Shown piece after piece: positions 24,897 through 32,835 of a DNA stretch of 64,000 nt; the stretch's first letter is position 1, and the number at the start of each line of letters is the position of its first letter. Made by a program: the position numbers and the translations under genes. This stretch comes from an uncultured Lachnospiraceae bacterium (lineage in GTDB: Bacteria; Bacillota; Clostridia; Lachnospirales; Lachnospiraceae): NCBI GenBank assembly GCA_958428365.1, contig CAUAFT010000008.1:62001-126000 (forward strand), written 5' to 3'. Below the pieces are notes generated by a model. That model was not told the origin of the DNA, did no database searches, and worked only from the letters and a program-made list of their open reading frames with translations.

Positions 24897-25595
24897 ATGA
24901 ATAAGCAAAAAATTCTCATCGTAGACGATGATGTGAATATCGCGGAGCTGATCTCCCTTTATCTCACGAAGGAGTGTTTTAACACCCGCATGGTTCACGA
25001 CGGTGAAATGGCATTGGAGGTTTTTGACAGTTATCAGCCCAACCTGATCCTTCTGGATCTGATGCTGCCGGGCATTGACGGCTACCAGGTCTGCCGTGAG
25101 ATCCGCGCAAAATCCAACACGCCGGTCATCATGCTCTCCGCCAAGGGAGAGGTGTTCGACAAAGTGCTGGGATTGGAGCTGGGAGCGGACGACTATATCT
25201 TGAAACCTTTTGACACCAAGGAACTGGTGGCGAGAGTCAAAGCTGTCCTAAGACGCTACCAGCCGGTAAATAACCCGGCTTCCTCCAACCCTGATATCAA
25301 ATGCGTCACCTACGACGATCTGGTCATCAATCTGTCCAACTACTCAGTTCTCTACTATGAAAAACCGATTGATATGCCCCCGAAAGAGCTGGAACTTCTC
25401 TATTTTCTGGCTTCCTCACCAAATCAGGTTTTTACAAGAGAACAGCTCTTAGACAATATCTGGGGTTATGAATACATTGGAGACACCCGTACCGTGGACG
25501 TGCATGTAAAACGGTTACGGGAAAAGATCAAAGATCATGATTCCTGGCGTATCGCCACTGTCTGGGGCATCGGTTACAAATTCGAGGTTAAATAA
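24897..25595 (+). CDS. OmpR/PhoB-family response regulator
   Basis: The 232-residue protein has an N-terminal receiver domain (ILIVDDDVNIAELI acidic pocket, LILLDLMLPGIDG phospho-acceptor, KPFDTKELVARV). The C-terminus is a winged helix of the trans_reg_C type (PPKELELLYFLASSPNQVFTR, RTVDVHVKRLREKI). Its last base overlaps the start of a histidine kinase gene, giving a coupled two-component pair. Signal and targets are unknown. Confidence 0.95.
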   Translation: MNKQKILIVDDDVNIAELISLYLTKECFNTRMVHDGEMALEVFDSYQPNLILLDLMLPGIDGYQVCREIRAKSNTPVIMLSAKGEVFDKVLGLELGADDYILKPFDTKELVARVKAVLRRYQPVNNPASSNPDIKCVTYDDLVINLSNYSVLYYEKPIDMPPKELELLYFLASSPNQVFTREQLLDNIWGYEYIGDTRTVDVHVKRLREKIKDHDSWRIATVWGIGYKFEVK

Positions 25596-27010
25596 TGAAA
25601 CGTACGCTTTATACGAAAATGTTTGTGAGCTTCCTTCTGTTTGGAATCTGCGGCTTTTTGATCGTGGCGATTTTCACTTCCAGGCTCTCTTTTGAAAAGT
25701 TAAAGGATGACGAGGTCAAAAACCTCTATGAAGCCGCCTCTTCCATCTCCTCGAATCTCATCTATGACGACAAAGAGGGGGTGACCGCCGATGAAGCTCT
25801 GGGACAATCCCTCTCCTATTTAAGCCATTATATGGACGCCCGCATCTGGATCGTGGACACGGAGGGAAGAGTTCAATCTACCTTTACACCTGACGGCTCC
25901 TCTTTTTCCAGAGATCGGATCGAAGGCTTTCATCCTGAAGATTTTGGCTCTTCCCATTTTATCATTGGAGATTTTTACGGATATTTCAACAGCGAGTATC
26001 TGAGTGTCCTGGCTCCTGTCAGCCGCAATGATGAGACCTGCGGTTACGTCTTAATTCACAGACCCCTGGATACTTTCAACCATTTTCACAACGAACTTTT
26101 GAATATTTCCTATCTCTCCTGGGGGATTCTACTTTTATTTGCAGCATTGCTCTTTGTCATCTTTGTGGTACGGGTCTACCGCCCGATCCGCAGTCTTTCC
26201 ATCGGCGCGAAAGAATATGCCAAGGGCAATTATGGGAATCCCATCCCTGTGAAAAACACGGACGATGAGCTGGGATACATTGCTGCTTCCCTGAACTACA
26301 TGGCGGACAAGCTGAACACCATTGAGGAAAAACAGCGGAATTTTATATCCAATGTCTCCCATGACTTCCGCTCCCCTCTAACCTCCATCCGGGGATATAT
26401 CGACGCTATCTTAGACGGCACCATCCCGCCGGAGCTCCAGGAAAAATATCTGAAGATTATTTTATTTGAGACAGAGCGGCTCACCAAGCTCACGGAGAGC
26501 CTTTTGGAGTTGAACAAATATGAGGGCAGAACCTTTGCCCTGGAAAAAACAGACTTCGATATCAACGGGATCATTCAGAAGACATCGGATACCTTTGAGG
26601 GCACCTGTGAGGAAAAGCATCTTCAGATCGAATTGAATTTTGCCTCTGATGTCCTTCGGGTTCATGCCGATATGGGAAAGATCCAGCAGGTGCTTTATAA
26701 CCTGATCGACAATGCCATCAAGTTTTCCCATATGGATTCCAAGATCACCGTGGAGACCAATGCCAAAAACGGAAAGGCGTATATCTCCGTCAAGGATTAC
26801 GGCATCGGCATTCCAAGAGACAGCATCACAAAAATCTGGGAGCGGTTTTATAAAACAGACCTCTCCCGTGGCCGGGACAAGCGGGGCACCGGTCTGGGAC
26901 TGTCTATCGTTAAGGAGATCATCCTGGCACATGAGGAAAATATCAATGTCATCAGCACGGAAGGCGTTGGAACGGAGTTCATCTTTACGCTGACCCTGGC
27001 TGATAAGTAG
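25595..27010 (+). CDS. Sensor histidine kinase
   Basis: The 471-residue protein has a membrane helix near residues 7-29, an extracytoplasmic sensor of about 145 residues, a second membrane helix (SWGILLLFAALLFVIFVV), and a HAMP domain (PIRSLSIGAKEYAKGNYG). A HisKA domain follows with phospho-acceptor His256 in SNVSHDFRSPLTSIRGY, then a HATPase with N box (LIDNAIKF), G1 (KDYGIGIP) and G2 (RGTGLGLSIVKE). It should phosphorylate the response regulator encoded immediately upstream. The sensor domain gives no clue to the ligand. Confidence 0.95.
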   Translation: MKRTLYTKMFVSFLLFGICGFLIVAIFTSRLSFEKLKDDEVKNLYEAASSISSNLIYDDKEGVTADEALGQSLSYLSHYMDARIWIVDTEGRVQSTFTPDGSSFSRDRIEGFHPEDFGSSHFIIGDFYGYFNSEYLSVLAPVSRNDETCGYVLIHRPLDTFNHFHNELLNISYLSWGILLLFAALLFVIFVVRVYRPIRSLSIGAKEYAKGNYGNPIPVKNTDDELGYIAASLNYMADKLNTIEEKQRNFISNVSHDFRSPLTSIRGYIDAILDGTIPPELQEKYLKIILFETERLTKLTESLLELNKYEGRTFALEKTDFDINGIIQKTSDTFEGTCEEKHLQIELNFASDVLRVHADMGKIQQVLYNLIDNAIKFSHMDSKITVETNAKNGKAYISVKDYGIGIPRDSITKIWERFYKTDLSRGRDKRGTGLGLSIVKEIILAHEENINVISTEGVGTEFIFTLTLADK

Positions 27011-27070
27011 ACTAGATTTATATATTTCCCATACTTGAAAATTTATATATTTTTCTATATATGAAAATCC

Positions 27071-27133
27071 AAATAAAATACCTGGAAAGCAGATACCACG
27101 ATAACTGAACTCCACTTTCCAGGTATTTTATTT
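27071..27133. terminator. Strong bidirectional terminator
   Basis: AAATAAAATACCTGGAAAG (27071-27089) and CTTTCCAGGTATTTTATTT (27115-27133) are perfect 19-bp inverted arms with A-rich and T-rich outer ends. This is the classical form for terminating both the two-component operon and the convergent 27.2-27.9 kb genes. Confidence 0.9.
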
Positions 27134-27205
27134 ATATCTAAATAATATTCTTTGATCGCCTTTTTGATTCTTACGGTAAGATCCCGATGTAAATATCCGT
27201 TTCAC

Positions 27206-27763
27206 CTAAAAATCAACATAAATATTAGATGTCTCCGATATATCTAATCCACCCTTCGGCAATACTTCTTTATCAAATTCAATCTCATCCTCTAAGATCA
27301 ATTGCAGATAAACATAATAAATTGTGAGATTTTTCCCATCAACCAATGCATACTCAAATTGTTCGTCTGCACCATAGATCGCCACATAAGCGGGGAACTT
27401 GAAATTATCCTTATCATATCTGATATGATAGTTCTCTCCTTCATAGGTATCACCGATCTCACTGATCCGCTTTACCTCCTTTTGAAACTGCTCCTGGGAA
27501 TATGTACATTTCAGATAAATCTGTACTTTATCATTCTGTAATCCTTTTTCCCTCCCATAAAAATACTCTGCCTTCTCTTTATTTACAATTTTTTCAGGGA
27601 AGATTTTTAGCGGGCTGTGAATGCCAGACTTTTCCCATTCTCCATACTTATCAATGTCTTTTACGCTAAGACTATTCTTGATCATAACTCCAATCATAAA
27701 GATTAGAACAGCAATCAAGACACCTCCAAAAATTTTAGAAGCTATATTCTTTTTTTGTTCCAT
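27206..27763 (-). CDS. Small single-pass membrane protein, unknown function
   Basis: The 185-residue protein has one N-terminal membrane helix (residues ~12-28, GGVLIAVLIFMIGVMI) and a soluble extracytoplasmic domain of about 150 residues rich in Tyr, Lys and Glu. There is no lipobox or cell-wall signal and no recognised domain. The ATG is preceded by AAGGAA and starts 3 bp after the stop of a peptidase-C39-like fragment. Both are read from a promoter with paired LytTR-type repeats. Its role could be immunity or signalling in a decayed bacteriocin or quorum locus, but that is context inference only. Confidence 0.65.
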   Translation of the reverse strand: MEQKKNIASKIFGGVLIAVLIFMIGVMIKNSLSVKDIDKYGEWEKSGIHSPLKIFPEKIVNKEKAEYFYGREKGLQNDKVQIYLKCTYSQEQFQKEVKRISEIGDTYEGENYHIRYDKDNFKFPAYVAIYGADEQFEYALVDGKNLTIYYVYLQLILEDEIEFDKEVLPKGGLDISETSNIYVDF

Positions 27764-27766
27764 AAT

Positions 27767-27886
27767 CTATATTTCCTTTTCATCTACTATATATTTTGGC
27801 TCCAGAACAACAAGAGTTCCTGCAAAAGATTTATGGAAATCATCGATTTCCATTTTTATCAAATCTTTTACAGGATCCTCACTCAT
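27767..27886 (-). pseudogene. Peptidase C39-like C-terminal fragment
   Basis: The 39-residue ORF, together with in-frame codons just before its ATG (YFMSEDP...), resembles the end of a C39 leader-peptidase domain. It shows a '(Y)xxxxDP' strand, an 'xEFxKxFxG' helix (here IDDFHKSFAG) and the closing LVVLEP. In bacteriocin exporters this part is followed by the ABC-transporter membrane region, which is absent. In-frame stops occur upstream. It is probably the remnant of a peptide exporter, though it may still be translated because it precedes the membrane-protein gene with tight spacing. Confidence 0.4.
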
Positions 27887-27989
27887 GAAGTAGTTCTATT
27901 CTTATCTACTCATTGCCCACTTTAAAATGCGCTGCCATATACGATTGTGTAAATCATAAAACATCGTACCCCATTTTGTTCTTTATTTA

Positions 27990-28018
27990 ATTATAGGATA
28001 CACCATATCTTCTTTCAA
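27990..28018 (-). promoter_or_regulatory. Promoter of the C39-fragment/membrane-protein unit
   Basis: On the minus strand TTGAAA (28018-28013), 17 bp, TATAAT (27995-27990). Paired direct repeats lie 10 bp upstream of the -35 box. Confidence 0.65.
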
Positions 28019-28028
28019 GCAAAAAGGA

Positions 28029-28057
28029 ATAAACGGTCGTTTTTAAGAATAAACGGT
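28029..28057 (-). promoter_or_regulatory. Paired LytTR-type direct repeats
   Basis: ACCGTTTAT occurs twice on the minus strand (28037-28029 and 28057-28049), within longer identical blocks ACGACCGTTTATTC at a 20-bp period. Each copy fits the AgrA/LytTR half-site consensus [TA][AC][CA]GTTN[AG][TG]. The spacing of 11 bp is one or two shorter than the usual 12-13. The adjacent gene encodes a LytTR regulator, so direct activation of the promoter is likely. Confidence 0.65.
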
Positions 28058-28086
28058 CGTTTTATAATATTATAAAGAAAAATTTC

Positions 28087-28788
28087 TTACCTTGCTTTTC
28101 TCTTAATGTATTCTCTATATGCCGCCTTAAAGTTACTCTTCATCCTTCGGCTCACCGGGATCTTTTCCCCGTTCCTAAAAAGGACCTCATCATCAATTTT
28201 TGTTACCTGATAAAGATTTGCCAGATAACTTCTATGGCATAGGAAAAATCCCTTTCCTCCTAATTCCTCCGCCCATGCTCCCACACTCTTGTTTGAAAAC
28301 AGCGTTTTCCGATTCACCAATTTCACATTACTATATTTCCCATCCGCCTGAATATAGAGAATCTTCTCCATATCAACACAACACTCTTCCACTGCCCCGG
28401 TGATCTGCACCTGTCTCTCTTCCTCAATGTCCTGTACTGCCATTTCCAGTTTTATTTTAAATTTTTCATATGCTACCGGTTTATGCAGGAATCCAAAGAC
28501 CTGTTTCCCGAATGCTTCCTCCATCATTTCGTAATGGCTGCTCGTGAAGATCAGCCTGGTTTTGGACTTCTCTGCCTGCAGCTTTTCCTTAAGCTCAATT
28601 CCATTGATCCCCTGCATCTCAATGTCCAAAAACAAAATCTCAACATCTCTTTCTTTTAGAAATTTCTCCCCCGATTCATACTCTGATAACTTTACTTCCC
28701 GGTCTTTCGTCTCAAAAAATTTTCTGATATACTCTGCCAGTCGCTCCCTGTCCTGCAATGAGTTATCGCAAATTCCCACTTTTATCAT
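28087..28788 (-). CDS. LytTR-family (AgrA-like) response regulator, orphan
   Basis: Start set at MIKVGICDNSLQD, preceded by GGAG; this gives 233 residues. The receiver domain has EILFLDIEMQGING with the phospho-acceptor Asp and the conserved FLHKPVAYEKF. The C-terminal LytTR DNA-binding domain runs from about residue 135 (ILYIQADGKYSNVKLV, GFFLCHRSYLANL, IPVSRRMKSNF). Such regulators usually respond to peptide signals through a GHKL kinase, but no kinase gene adjoins. The gene ends 30 bp from matching LytTR repeats, which makes a local target promoter likely. Confidence 0.92.
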   Translation of the reverse strand: MIKVGICDNSLQDRERLAEYIRKFFETKDREVKLSEYESGEKFLKERDVEILFLDIEMQGINGIELKEKLQAEKSKTRLIFTSSHYEMMEEAFGKQVFGFLHKPVAYEKFKIKLEMAVQDIEEERQVQITGAVEECCVDMEKILYIQADGKYSNVKLVNRKTLFSNKSVGAWAEELGGKGFFLCHRSYLANLYQVTKIDDEVLFRNGEKIPVSRRMKSNFKAAYREYIKRKAR

Positions 28789-28832
28789 TTGTTTTTCTCC
28801 GTAAAAAAAGAACATCCTGCAATAAAAGACCC

Positions 28833-28943
28833 TTACATTTTCATGTAACGCACTCCTTTTACTGCAAAATATTCCTGCCTAGTACATTTTGCTTTCTCTT
28901 CATATATGTAATTGTCTTTATATACAACTATGCTAGTATTCAT
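28833..28943 (-). CDS. 36-residue ORF in the leader of the LytTR gene
   Basis: An ATG seven bases after AAAAGGG opens a 36-residue ORF beginning MNTSIVVYKDNYIYEEK and ending VRYMKM. It contains one cysteine, carries net positive charge, and has no signal peptide. It lies between a good promoter and the LytTR regulator gene. It may be a leader peptide or small signalling peptide; an AgrD-type precursor is not recognisable and no AgrB is nearby. Confidence 0.35.
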   Translation of the reverse strand: MNTSIVVYKDNYIYEEKAKCTRQEYFAVKGVRYMKM

Positions 28944-28987
28944 CTCATAACCCTTTTATCTTATCGTTTACTCCCATATTCCTTTTT

Positions 28988-29016
28988 ATTATATAAAATT
29001 CTATCTTAACTGTCTA
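28988..29016 (-). promoter_or_regulatory. Promoter of the LytTR unit
   Basis: On the minus strand TAGACA (29016-29011), 17 bp, TATAAT (28993-28988), upstream of the 36-residue ORF and the LytTR gene. Confidence 0.5.
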
Positions 29017-29037
29017 TAGAATACCGCATAATTTTAA

Positions 29038-29086
29038 GTAAAAAAACCGCCGTAACCAGTACATTTCAAATACTGATTACAGCGGT
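29038..29086 (-). terminator. Terminator of the ribosomal cluster after rplQ
   Basis: On the minus strand ACCGCTGTAATCAGTA (29086-29071) pairs with TACTGGTTACGGCGGT (29061-29046), allowing G-U pairs, and is followed by a T run. Confidence 0.85.
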
Positions 29087-29107
29087 CTTTCTATAATTTC
29101 CGATCTC

Positions 29108-29644
29108 TTATACTAATTCAAGTACAACTTCCAAAGCGCCGTCACCCTTACGCTGTCCGATCTTGATGATTCTTGTGTAACCACCGTTGCGGTCTGCGTA
29201 TTTTGGAGCGATCTCTGTGAATAACTTATCACATAAATCCACGTTCTTGGTGTTTTTCTTTCTCTTAGCGCCCTCTGCCGGAACCTCTTTTACAGGATAG
29301 AGAACTTTTAACATCTGTCTTCTTGCATGTAAGCGGGAAGGCAGATCTTTTTTGATGGTCTTCTGTACTTCGTCGTATACAGTTACTTTCTTGCCATCTA
29401 CTACTTCTTTTACTCTCTTTCCATCAGCGTCCTTGCGAGGTACCTTTGCTGTTACGGTCACTTCCTCAAAGTTGTCTTTTTCTTTGACAGCTAAGGCGAT
29501 CAAGCCTTCAGCCACTTTACGAACTTCTTTCGCTTTTGCTTCTGTAGTAACGATCTTACCATTGTATAACAATGCTGTTACCTGGTTTCTGATCAGGGCT
29601 TTTCTCTGATCAGAGGTTCTGCCTAATTTACGATATTTTGCCAT
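29108..29644 (-). CDS. rplQ: Ribosomal protein L17 with internal insertion
   Basis: Start at MAKYRKLGRTSDQR, with GGAGG upstream. The 178-residue product keeps the L17 ends (RKLGRTS..., GGYTRIIKIGQRKGDGALEVVLEL), but bacterial L17 is normally 110-130 residues. The extra ~45 residues lie at about positions 55-98, are Lys/Val/Glu-rich (EVVDGKKVTVYDEVQ), and precede the conserved LHARRQ segment. This insertion occurs in Lachnospiraceae-type L17. It is the last gene of the cluster and binds 23S rRNA near the exit tunnel. Confidence 0.96.
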   Translation of the reverse strand: MAKYRKLGRTSDQRKALIRNQVTALLYNGKIVTTEAKAKEVRKVAEGLIALAVKEKDNFEEVTVTAKVPRKDADGKRVKEVVDGKKVTVYDEVQKTIKKDLPSRLHARRQMLKVLYPVKEVPAEGAKRKKNTKNVDLCDKLFTEIAPKYADRNGGYTRIIKIGQRKGDGALEVVLELV

Positions 29645-29837
29645 TTTTATGTCCTCCATTTGTGGAACATCCGGCCACGCACTTTGGTCTTACTTACCGA
29701 ATGTTAACGATATTGCCACTCATGAGCCAACCTCGCCGTGCCCTACTGGTCTTACCGGCTTGGCGTATCTGAGTAAGAATATGGTACCATGTGAACGTTC
29801 GGCGTTCACATGGGAGTGTAAATCCTATGGATTCACC
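29645..29837 (-). other. Structured spacer between rpoA and rplQ
   Basis: No gene is seen. The spacer contains a perfect 10-bp hairpin CCATGTGAAC/GTTCACATGG (29787-29813) close to the rpoA stop, and two similar blocks, GGTAAGACCA and GGTAAGTAAGACCA, on the minus strand. It is long compared with most gaps in the cluster and may be an RNA leader for L17 or a processing site. Confidence 0.45.
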
Positions 29838-30797
29838 TTACTCTTCGCCCTGATTGAGCTGTAAACCTAATTCTTTTAATTTTGCCAATACTTCCTCTAA
29901 GGACTTGCGTCCTAAGTTACGAACCTTCATCATATCTTCCGGGGTACGGTTGGTCAGTTCCTCTACGGTGTTGATTCCTGCTCTTTTCAGGCAGTTGTAG
30001 GAACGAACGGATAACTCCAGCTCGTCAATGTTCATTTCCAGAACCTTGCCCTTTTCGTCATCCTCTTTTTCCACCATAACCTCTGCTGTCTTAGCATTCT
30101 CAGACAGGTCGATGAATAAGTTCAAATGCTCGCTTAATACTTTTGCTGCAAGACTGACTGCCTCATCCGGCTCCAAAGCGCCGTTGGTGTAGACGTCTAA
30201 AGTCAGCTTGTCATAATCGGTAATCTGTCCGACACGGGTATTTGCAACGGTCAAATTGACACGCTCTACCGGAGTGTAGATGGAATCTACTGCGATGACA
30301 CCGATTGGTACATCTTCGCTTTTATTCTTATCTGCGCTGACGTAACCTCTGCCCTTTGTAATGGTAAGTTCCATGTACAGCTTGCAGTCTGCTCCGCCGT
30401 TCAGATGAGCGATCACCAGATCCGGATTCATGATCTCGATATCGGAATCTGCCTGAATATCTGCCGCGGTCACTACGCCTTCGCCTTCAAATTCAATGTA
30501 AGCAACTTTTGCCTCGTTAGATGAGCTGTTATTTCTAATCGCCAGGTTTTTGATGTTCATGATGATCTCGGTCACATCTTCTTTTACTCCCGGAATGGAA
30601 GAAAATTCATGTAACACGCCGTCAATCTTAACCTGACTCACTGCTGCACCTGGTAAAGAAGAAAGCATGATTCTTCTTAAAGAGTTCCCAAGTGTTGTAC
30701 CATAACCTCTTTCCAAAGGTTCTACGACAAATTTGCCATATTTTTTATCTTCTGAAATCTCAGCGATATCAATTTTTGGTCTTTCGAACTCAAACAC
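29838..30797 (-). CDS. rpoA: RNA polymerase alpha subunit
   Basis: The 319-residue protein has the N-terminal assembly domain (FVVEPLERGYGTTLGNSLRR) and the C-terminal domain with helix-hairpin-helix elements (RSYNCLKRAGINTVEEL, VRNLGRKSLEEVLAKL) that contact UP elements and activators. It is in its usual place after rpsD in the alpha operon. Confidence 0.98.
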   Translation of the reverse strand: MFEFERPKIDIAEISEDKKYGKFVVEPLERGYGTTLGNSLRRIMLSSLPGAAVSQVKIDGVLHEFSSIPGVKEDVTEIIMNIKNLAIRNNSSSNEAKVAYIEFEGEGVVTAADIQADSDIEIMNPDLVIAHLNGGADCKLYMELTITKGRGYVSADKNKSEDVPIGVIAVDSIYTPVERVNLTVANTRVGQITDYDKLTLDVYTNGALEPDEAVSLAAKVLSEHLNLFIDLSENAKTAEVMVEKEDDEKGKVLEMNIDELELSVRSYNCLKRAGINTVEELTNRTPEDMMKVRNLGRKSLEEVLAKLKELGLQLNQGEE

Positions 30798-30837
30798 TAC
30801 AAAGTCCCTCCTTTTTTCGGGTTCATTGCTTTACATA

Positions 30838-31431
30838 TTATTTAGAATATAATTCGACAATGAGCATCTCGTCTACAGGTACGTCGATTGCCTCTCTGGA
30901 AGGTAATTCTTTTACAGTTCCTCTTAAGTTCTCCTGATCTACGTCAAGCCACTCCGGAACTAATCTTCCACCTGTAACTTCGAGGATATCTTTGTATCTC
31001 TGAGATCCTTTGCATTTTTCTTTGATTTCGATCACATCTCCCGCCTTGATTAAATAGGAAGGAATGTTCACCTGTTTTCCATTTACTAATACATGCTTAT
31101 GGTCAACGATCTGTCTTGCTTCTCTTCTGGTTCTTGCAAAACCTAAACGGAAGATCACGTTGTCAAGTCTGCTCTCCAGGATCACCATTAAGTTAGTACC
31201 GGTCTGACCTTTCATCTTATCAGCTTTTACATAGTAGTTACGGAAAGGTTTTTCCAATACGCCGTAAATGAATTTTGCTTTCTGTTTCTCTCTTAACTGA
31301 AGACCGTATTCGGACATCTTCTTGTTTGCTCTTTTTAACTCTCTTTTGGATTTTTTGTCATATCCTAAATATACCGGATCTAAGCCTAAAGATCTGCATC
31401 TTTTCAGGACTGGTGTTTTATTTACTGCCAT
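30838..31431 (-). CDS. rpsD: Ribosomal protein S4
   Basis: The 197-residue S4 has an N-terminal region without a zinc cysteine cluster and the S4 RNA-binding domain (RLDNVIFRLGFARTRREARQ, VDHKHVLVNGKQVNIPS). S4 nucleates 30S assembly and represses translation of the alpha operon in several bacteria. It lies between rpsK and rpoA. Confidence 0.97.
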   Translation of the reverse strand: MAVNKTPVLKRCRSLGLDPVYLGYDKKSKRELKRANKKMSEYGLQLREKQKAKFIYGVLEKPFRNYYVKADKMKGQTGTNLMVILESRLDNVIFRLGFARTRREARQIVDHKHVLVNGKQVNIPSYLIKAGDVIEIKEKCKGSQRYKDILEVTGGRLVPEWLDVDQENLRGTVKELPSREAIDVPVDEMLIVELYSK

Positions 31432-31449
31432 CTTCGATCTACCTCCTAA

Positions 31450-31845
31450 TTAAACTCTTCTACGTTTTGGTGGACGACAACCGTTATGTGGTACAGGAGT
31501 TACATCTCTGATGCTTAAAACTTCCAGACCGCAAGCCTGAAGCGCACGGATCGCTGCTTCTCTTCCTGAACCTGGTCCTTTTACCATAACATCTACTGTC
31601 TTTAAACCATGTACGAGAGCTGCCTTTGTTGCAGTCTCTGCCGCCATCTGTGCAGCATAAGGAGTAGATTTCCTTGAACCTCTAAATCCAAGACCACCGG
31701 CACTTGCCCATGATAAAGCATTTCCTTCAGCATCTGTAATTGTAACAATGGTATTATTAAAAGAAGACTGAATATGTGCCTGTCCGCGTTCAACGTTTTT
31801 CTTTACACGCTTTTTTGTCACTTTTTTTGCAACTTTTTTAGCCAT
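31450..31845 (-). CDS. rpsK: Ribosomal protein S11
   Basis: The 131-residue S11 has a very basic N-terminus (KKVAKKVTKKRVKKN), the GQAHIQSSFNNTIVTITD core, and the C-terminal DVTPVPHNGCRPPKRRRV. A platform protein of the 30S subunit, directly after rpsM. Confidence 0.98.
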   Translation of the reverse strand: MAKKVAKKVTKKRVKKNVERGQAHIQSSFNNTIVTITDAEGNALSWASAGGLGFRGSRKSTPYAAQMAAETATKAALVHGLKTVDVMVKGPGSGREAAIRALQACGLEVLSIRDVTPVPHNGCRPPKRRRV

Positions 31846-31891
31846 AATTAAACTAACCTACTTTCTTCAAAATCAATATTATGCTGCCAAC

Positions 31892-32260
31892 TTATTTCTT
31901 CTTATTAGCAACTGTTCTCTTAGGACCTTTTCTTGTTCTTGCGTTTGTCTTTGTCTTCTGTCCACGCACTGGAAGTCCTTTTCTATGACGGATACCGCGA
32001 TAGCATCCAATTTCCTGTAATCTCTTGATATTGAGCGCAACTTCTCTTCTCAGATCACCTTCTACTAACTGAGTCTCGTCGATCACTGCGCTGATTCTTT
32101 TTACTTCTTCGTCAGTTAAGTCTCTGACGCGTGTATCAGGATCAACCTTTGCTTCTGCAAGGATACGGTTGGAGCTTACTCTTCCAATACCGTAAATATA
32201 AGTCAAGCCAATTTCAACACGTTTTTCTCTTGGTAAATCTACACCTGCAATACGAGCCAT
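31892..32260 (-). CDS. rpsM: Ribosomal protein S13
   Basis: Start at MARIAGVDLPREKR, with GGAGG upstream; the longer frame is not needed. The 122 residues include the YIYGIGRVSSNRIL helix-turn region and the basic tail RGQKTKTNARTRKGP. It sits at the 30S head and contacts P-site tRNA. Confidence 0.98.
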   Translation of the reverse strand: MARIAGVDLPREKRVEIGLTYIYGIGRVSSNRILAEAKVDPDTRVRDLTDEEVKRISAVIDETQLVEGDLRREVALNIKRLQEIGCYRGIRHRKGLPVRGQKTKTNARTRKGPKRTVANKKK

Positions 32261-32531
32261 GTGTGTTAAACCTCCATTATTCCTTCTGTTTTTTGTGAGT
32301 CGAGACAAATCCATGCAGCTGCGGTCTCCCGCCCTGAAATGTGTGCATACACCTGTCTCTTTGGTTACTGCCGTCCGGCGGATACGCCGACGACATCAGA
32401 TGGAATTATTTTCCATCCGGTGGACATACGCCTCTCGGTATCGGCATAGGTCCGGATTGTATTATGAATAGCGTGAGATTGAGGATGTCACGCTACAGCC
32501 GCACATAATTTCTTTCGACAGTGTTCAATAC
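32261..32531 (-). other. 270-bp spacer between rpmJ and rpsM
   Basis: No ORF is supported. It contains short hairpins such as GATGGAA/TTCCATC and CGGCG-GATA-CGCCG. The length suggests a regulatory leader for the rpsM-rpsK-rpsD-rpoA part of the cluster, possibly the S4 target, but no known fold was matched. Confidence 0.4.
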
Positions 32532-32645
32532 TTATCCCTGTCTCTGTTTGTGTTTCGGATTCTCACAGATTACTCTGATGCTTCCTTTTCTTTTAATCAC
32601 TTTGCACTTTTCGCAAATAGGTTTTACTGATGATCTTACCTTCAC
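32532..32645 (-). CDS. rpmJ: Ribosomal protein L36
   Basis: A 37-residue protein starting at GTG after an AGGAG site: (M)KVRSSVKPICEKCKVIK, then RKGSIRVICENPKHKQRQG. The zinc-binding CxxC...C...H pattern of L36 is complete. It is easily missed because it is short and uses GTG. Its place between infA and rpsM is the normal one. Confidence 0.95.
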   Translation of the reverse strand: MKVRSSVKPICEKCKVIKRKGSIRVICENPKHKQRQG

Positions 32646-32767
32646 AGCAATTCTCCTTTCTTATCAATCGGTACTACTACCGTCTGCCGCTCCCAGTCTC
32701 TCGAAAGCCTGATTTTTCAAGGCTTTTGGGCATACTGGTAGAGCAATTTCAAAAGCGTCCGACTAAC

Positions 32768-32796
32768 ATTGTAGCACAGACGCTTTTTGAAATCAA
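32768..32796 (-). promoter_or_regulatory. Internal promoter ahead of rpmJ
   Basis: On the minus strand TTGATT (32796-32791), 17 bp, TACAAT (32773-32768) between infA and rpmJ. The region also forms a long stem (ATTTCAAAAAGCGTC / GGACGCTTTTGAAAT) over the promoter and an AAAGCC/GGCTTT hairpin downstream, so attenuation or processing is possible. Confidence 0.55.
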
Positions 32797-32835
32797 GGTT
32801 TTTTCAATTCTTTTTAAAAAAATGTAACACTTCTC

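Noticed and set aside
28833..28943. 36-residue ORF as an AgrD-type autoinducer precursor
   Set aside because: No AgrB peptidase, no kinase, no amphipathic leader plus acidic tail pattern; kept only as an unknown small ORF.
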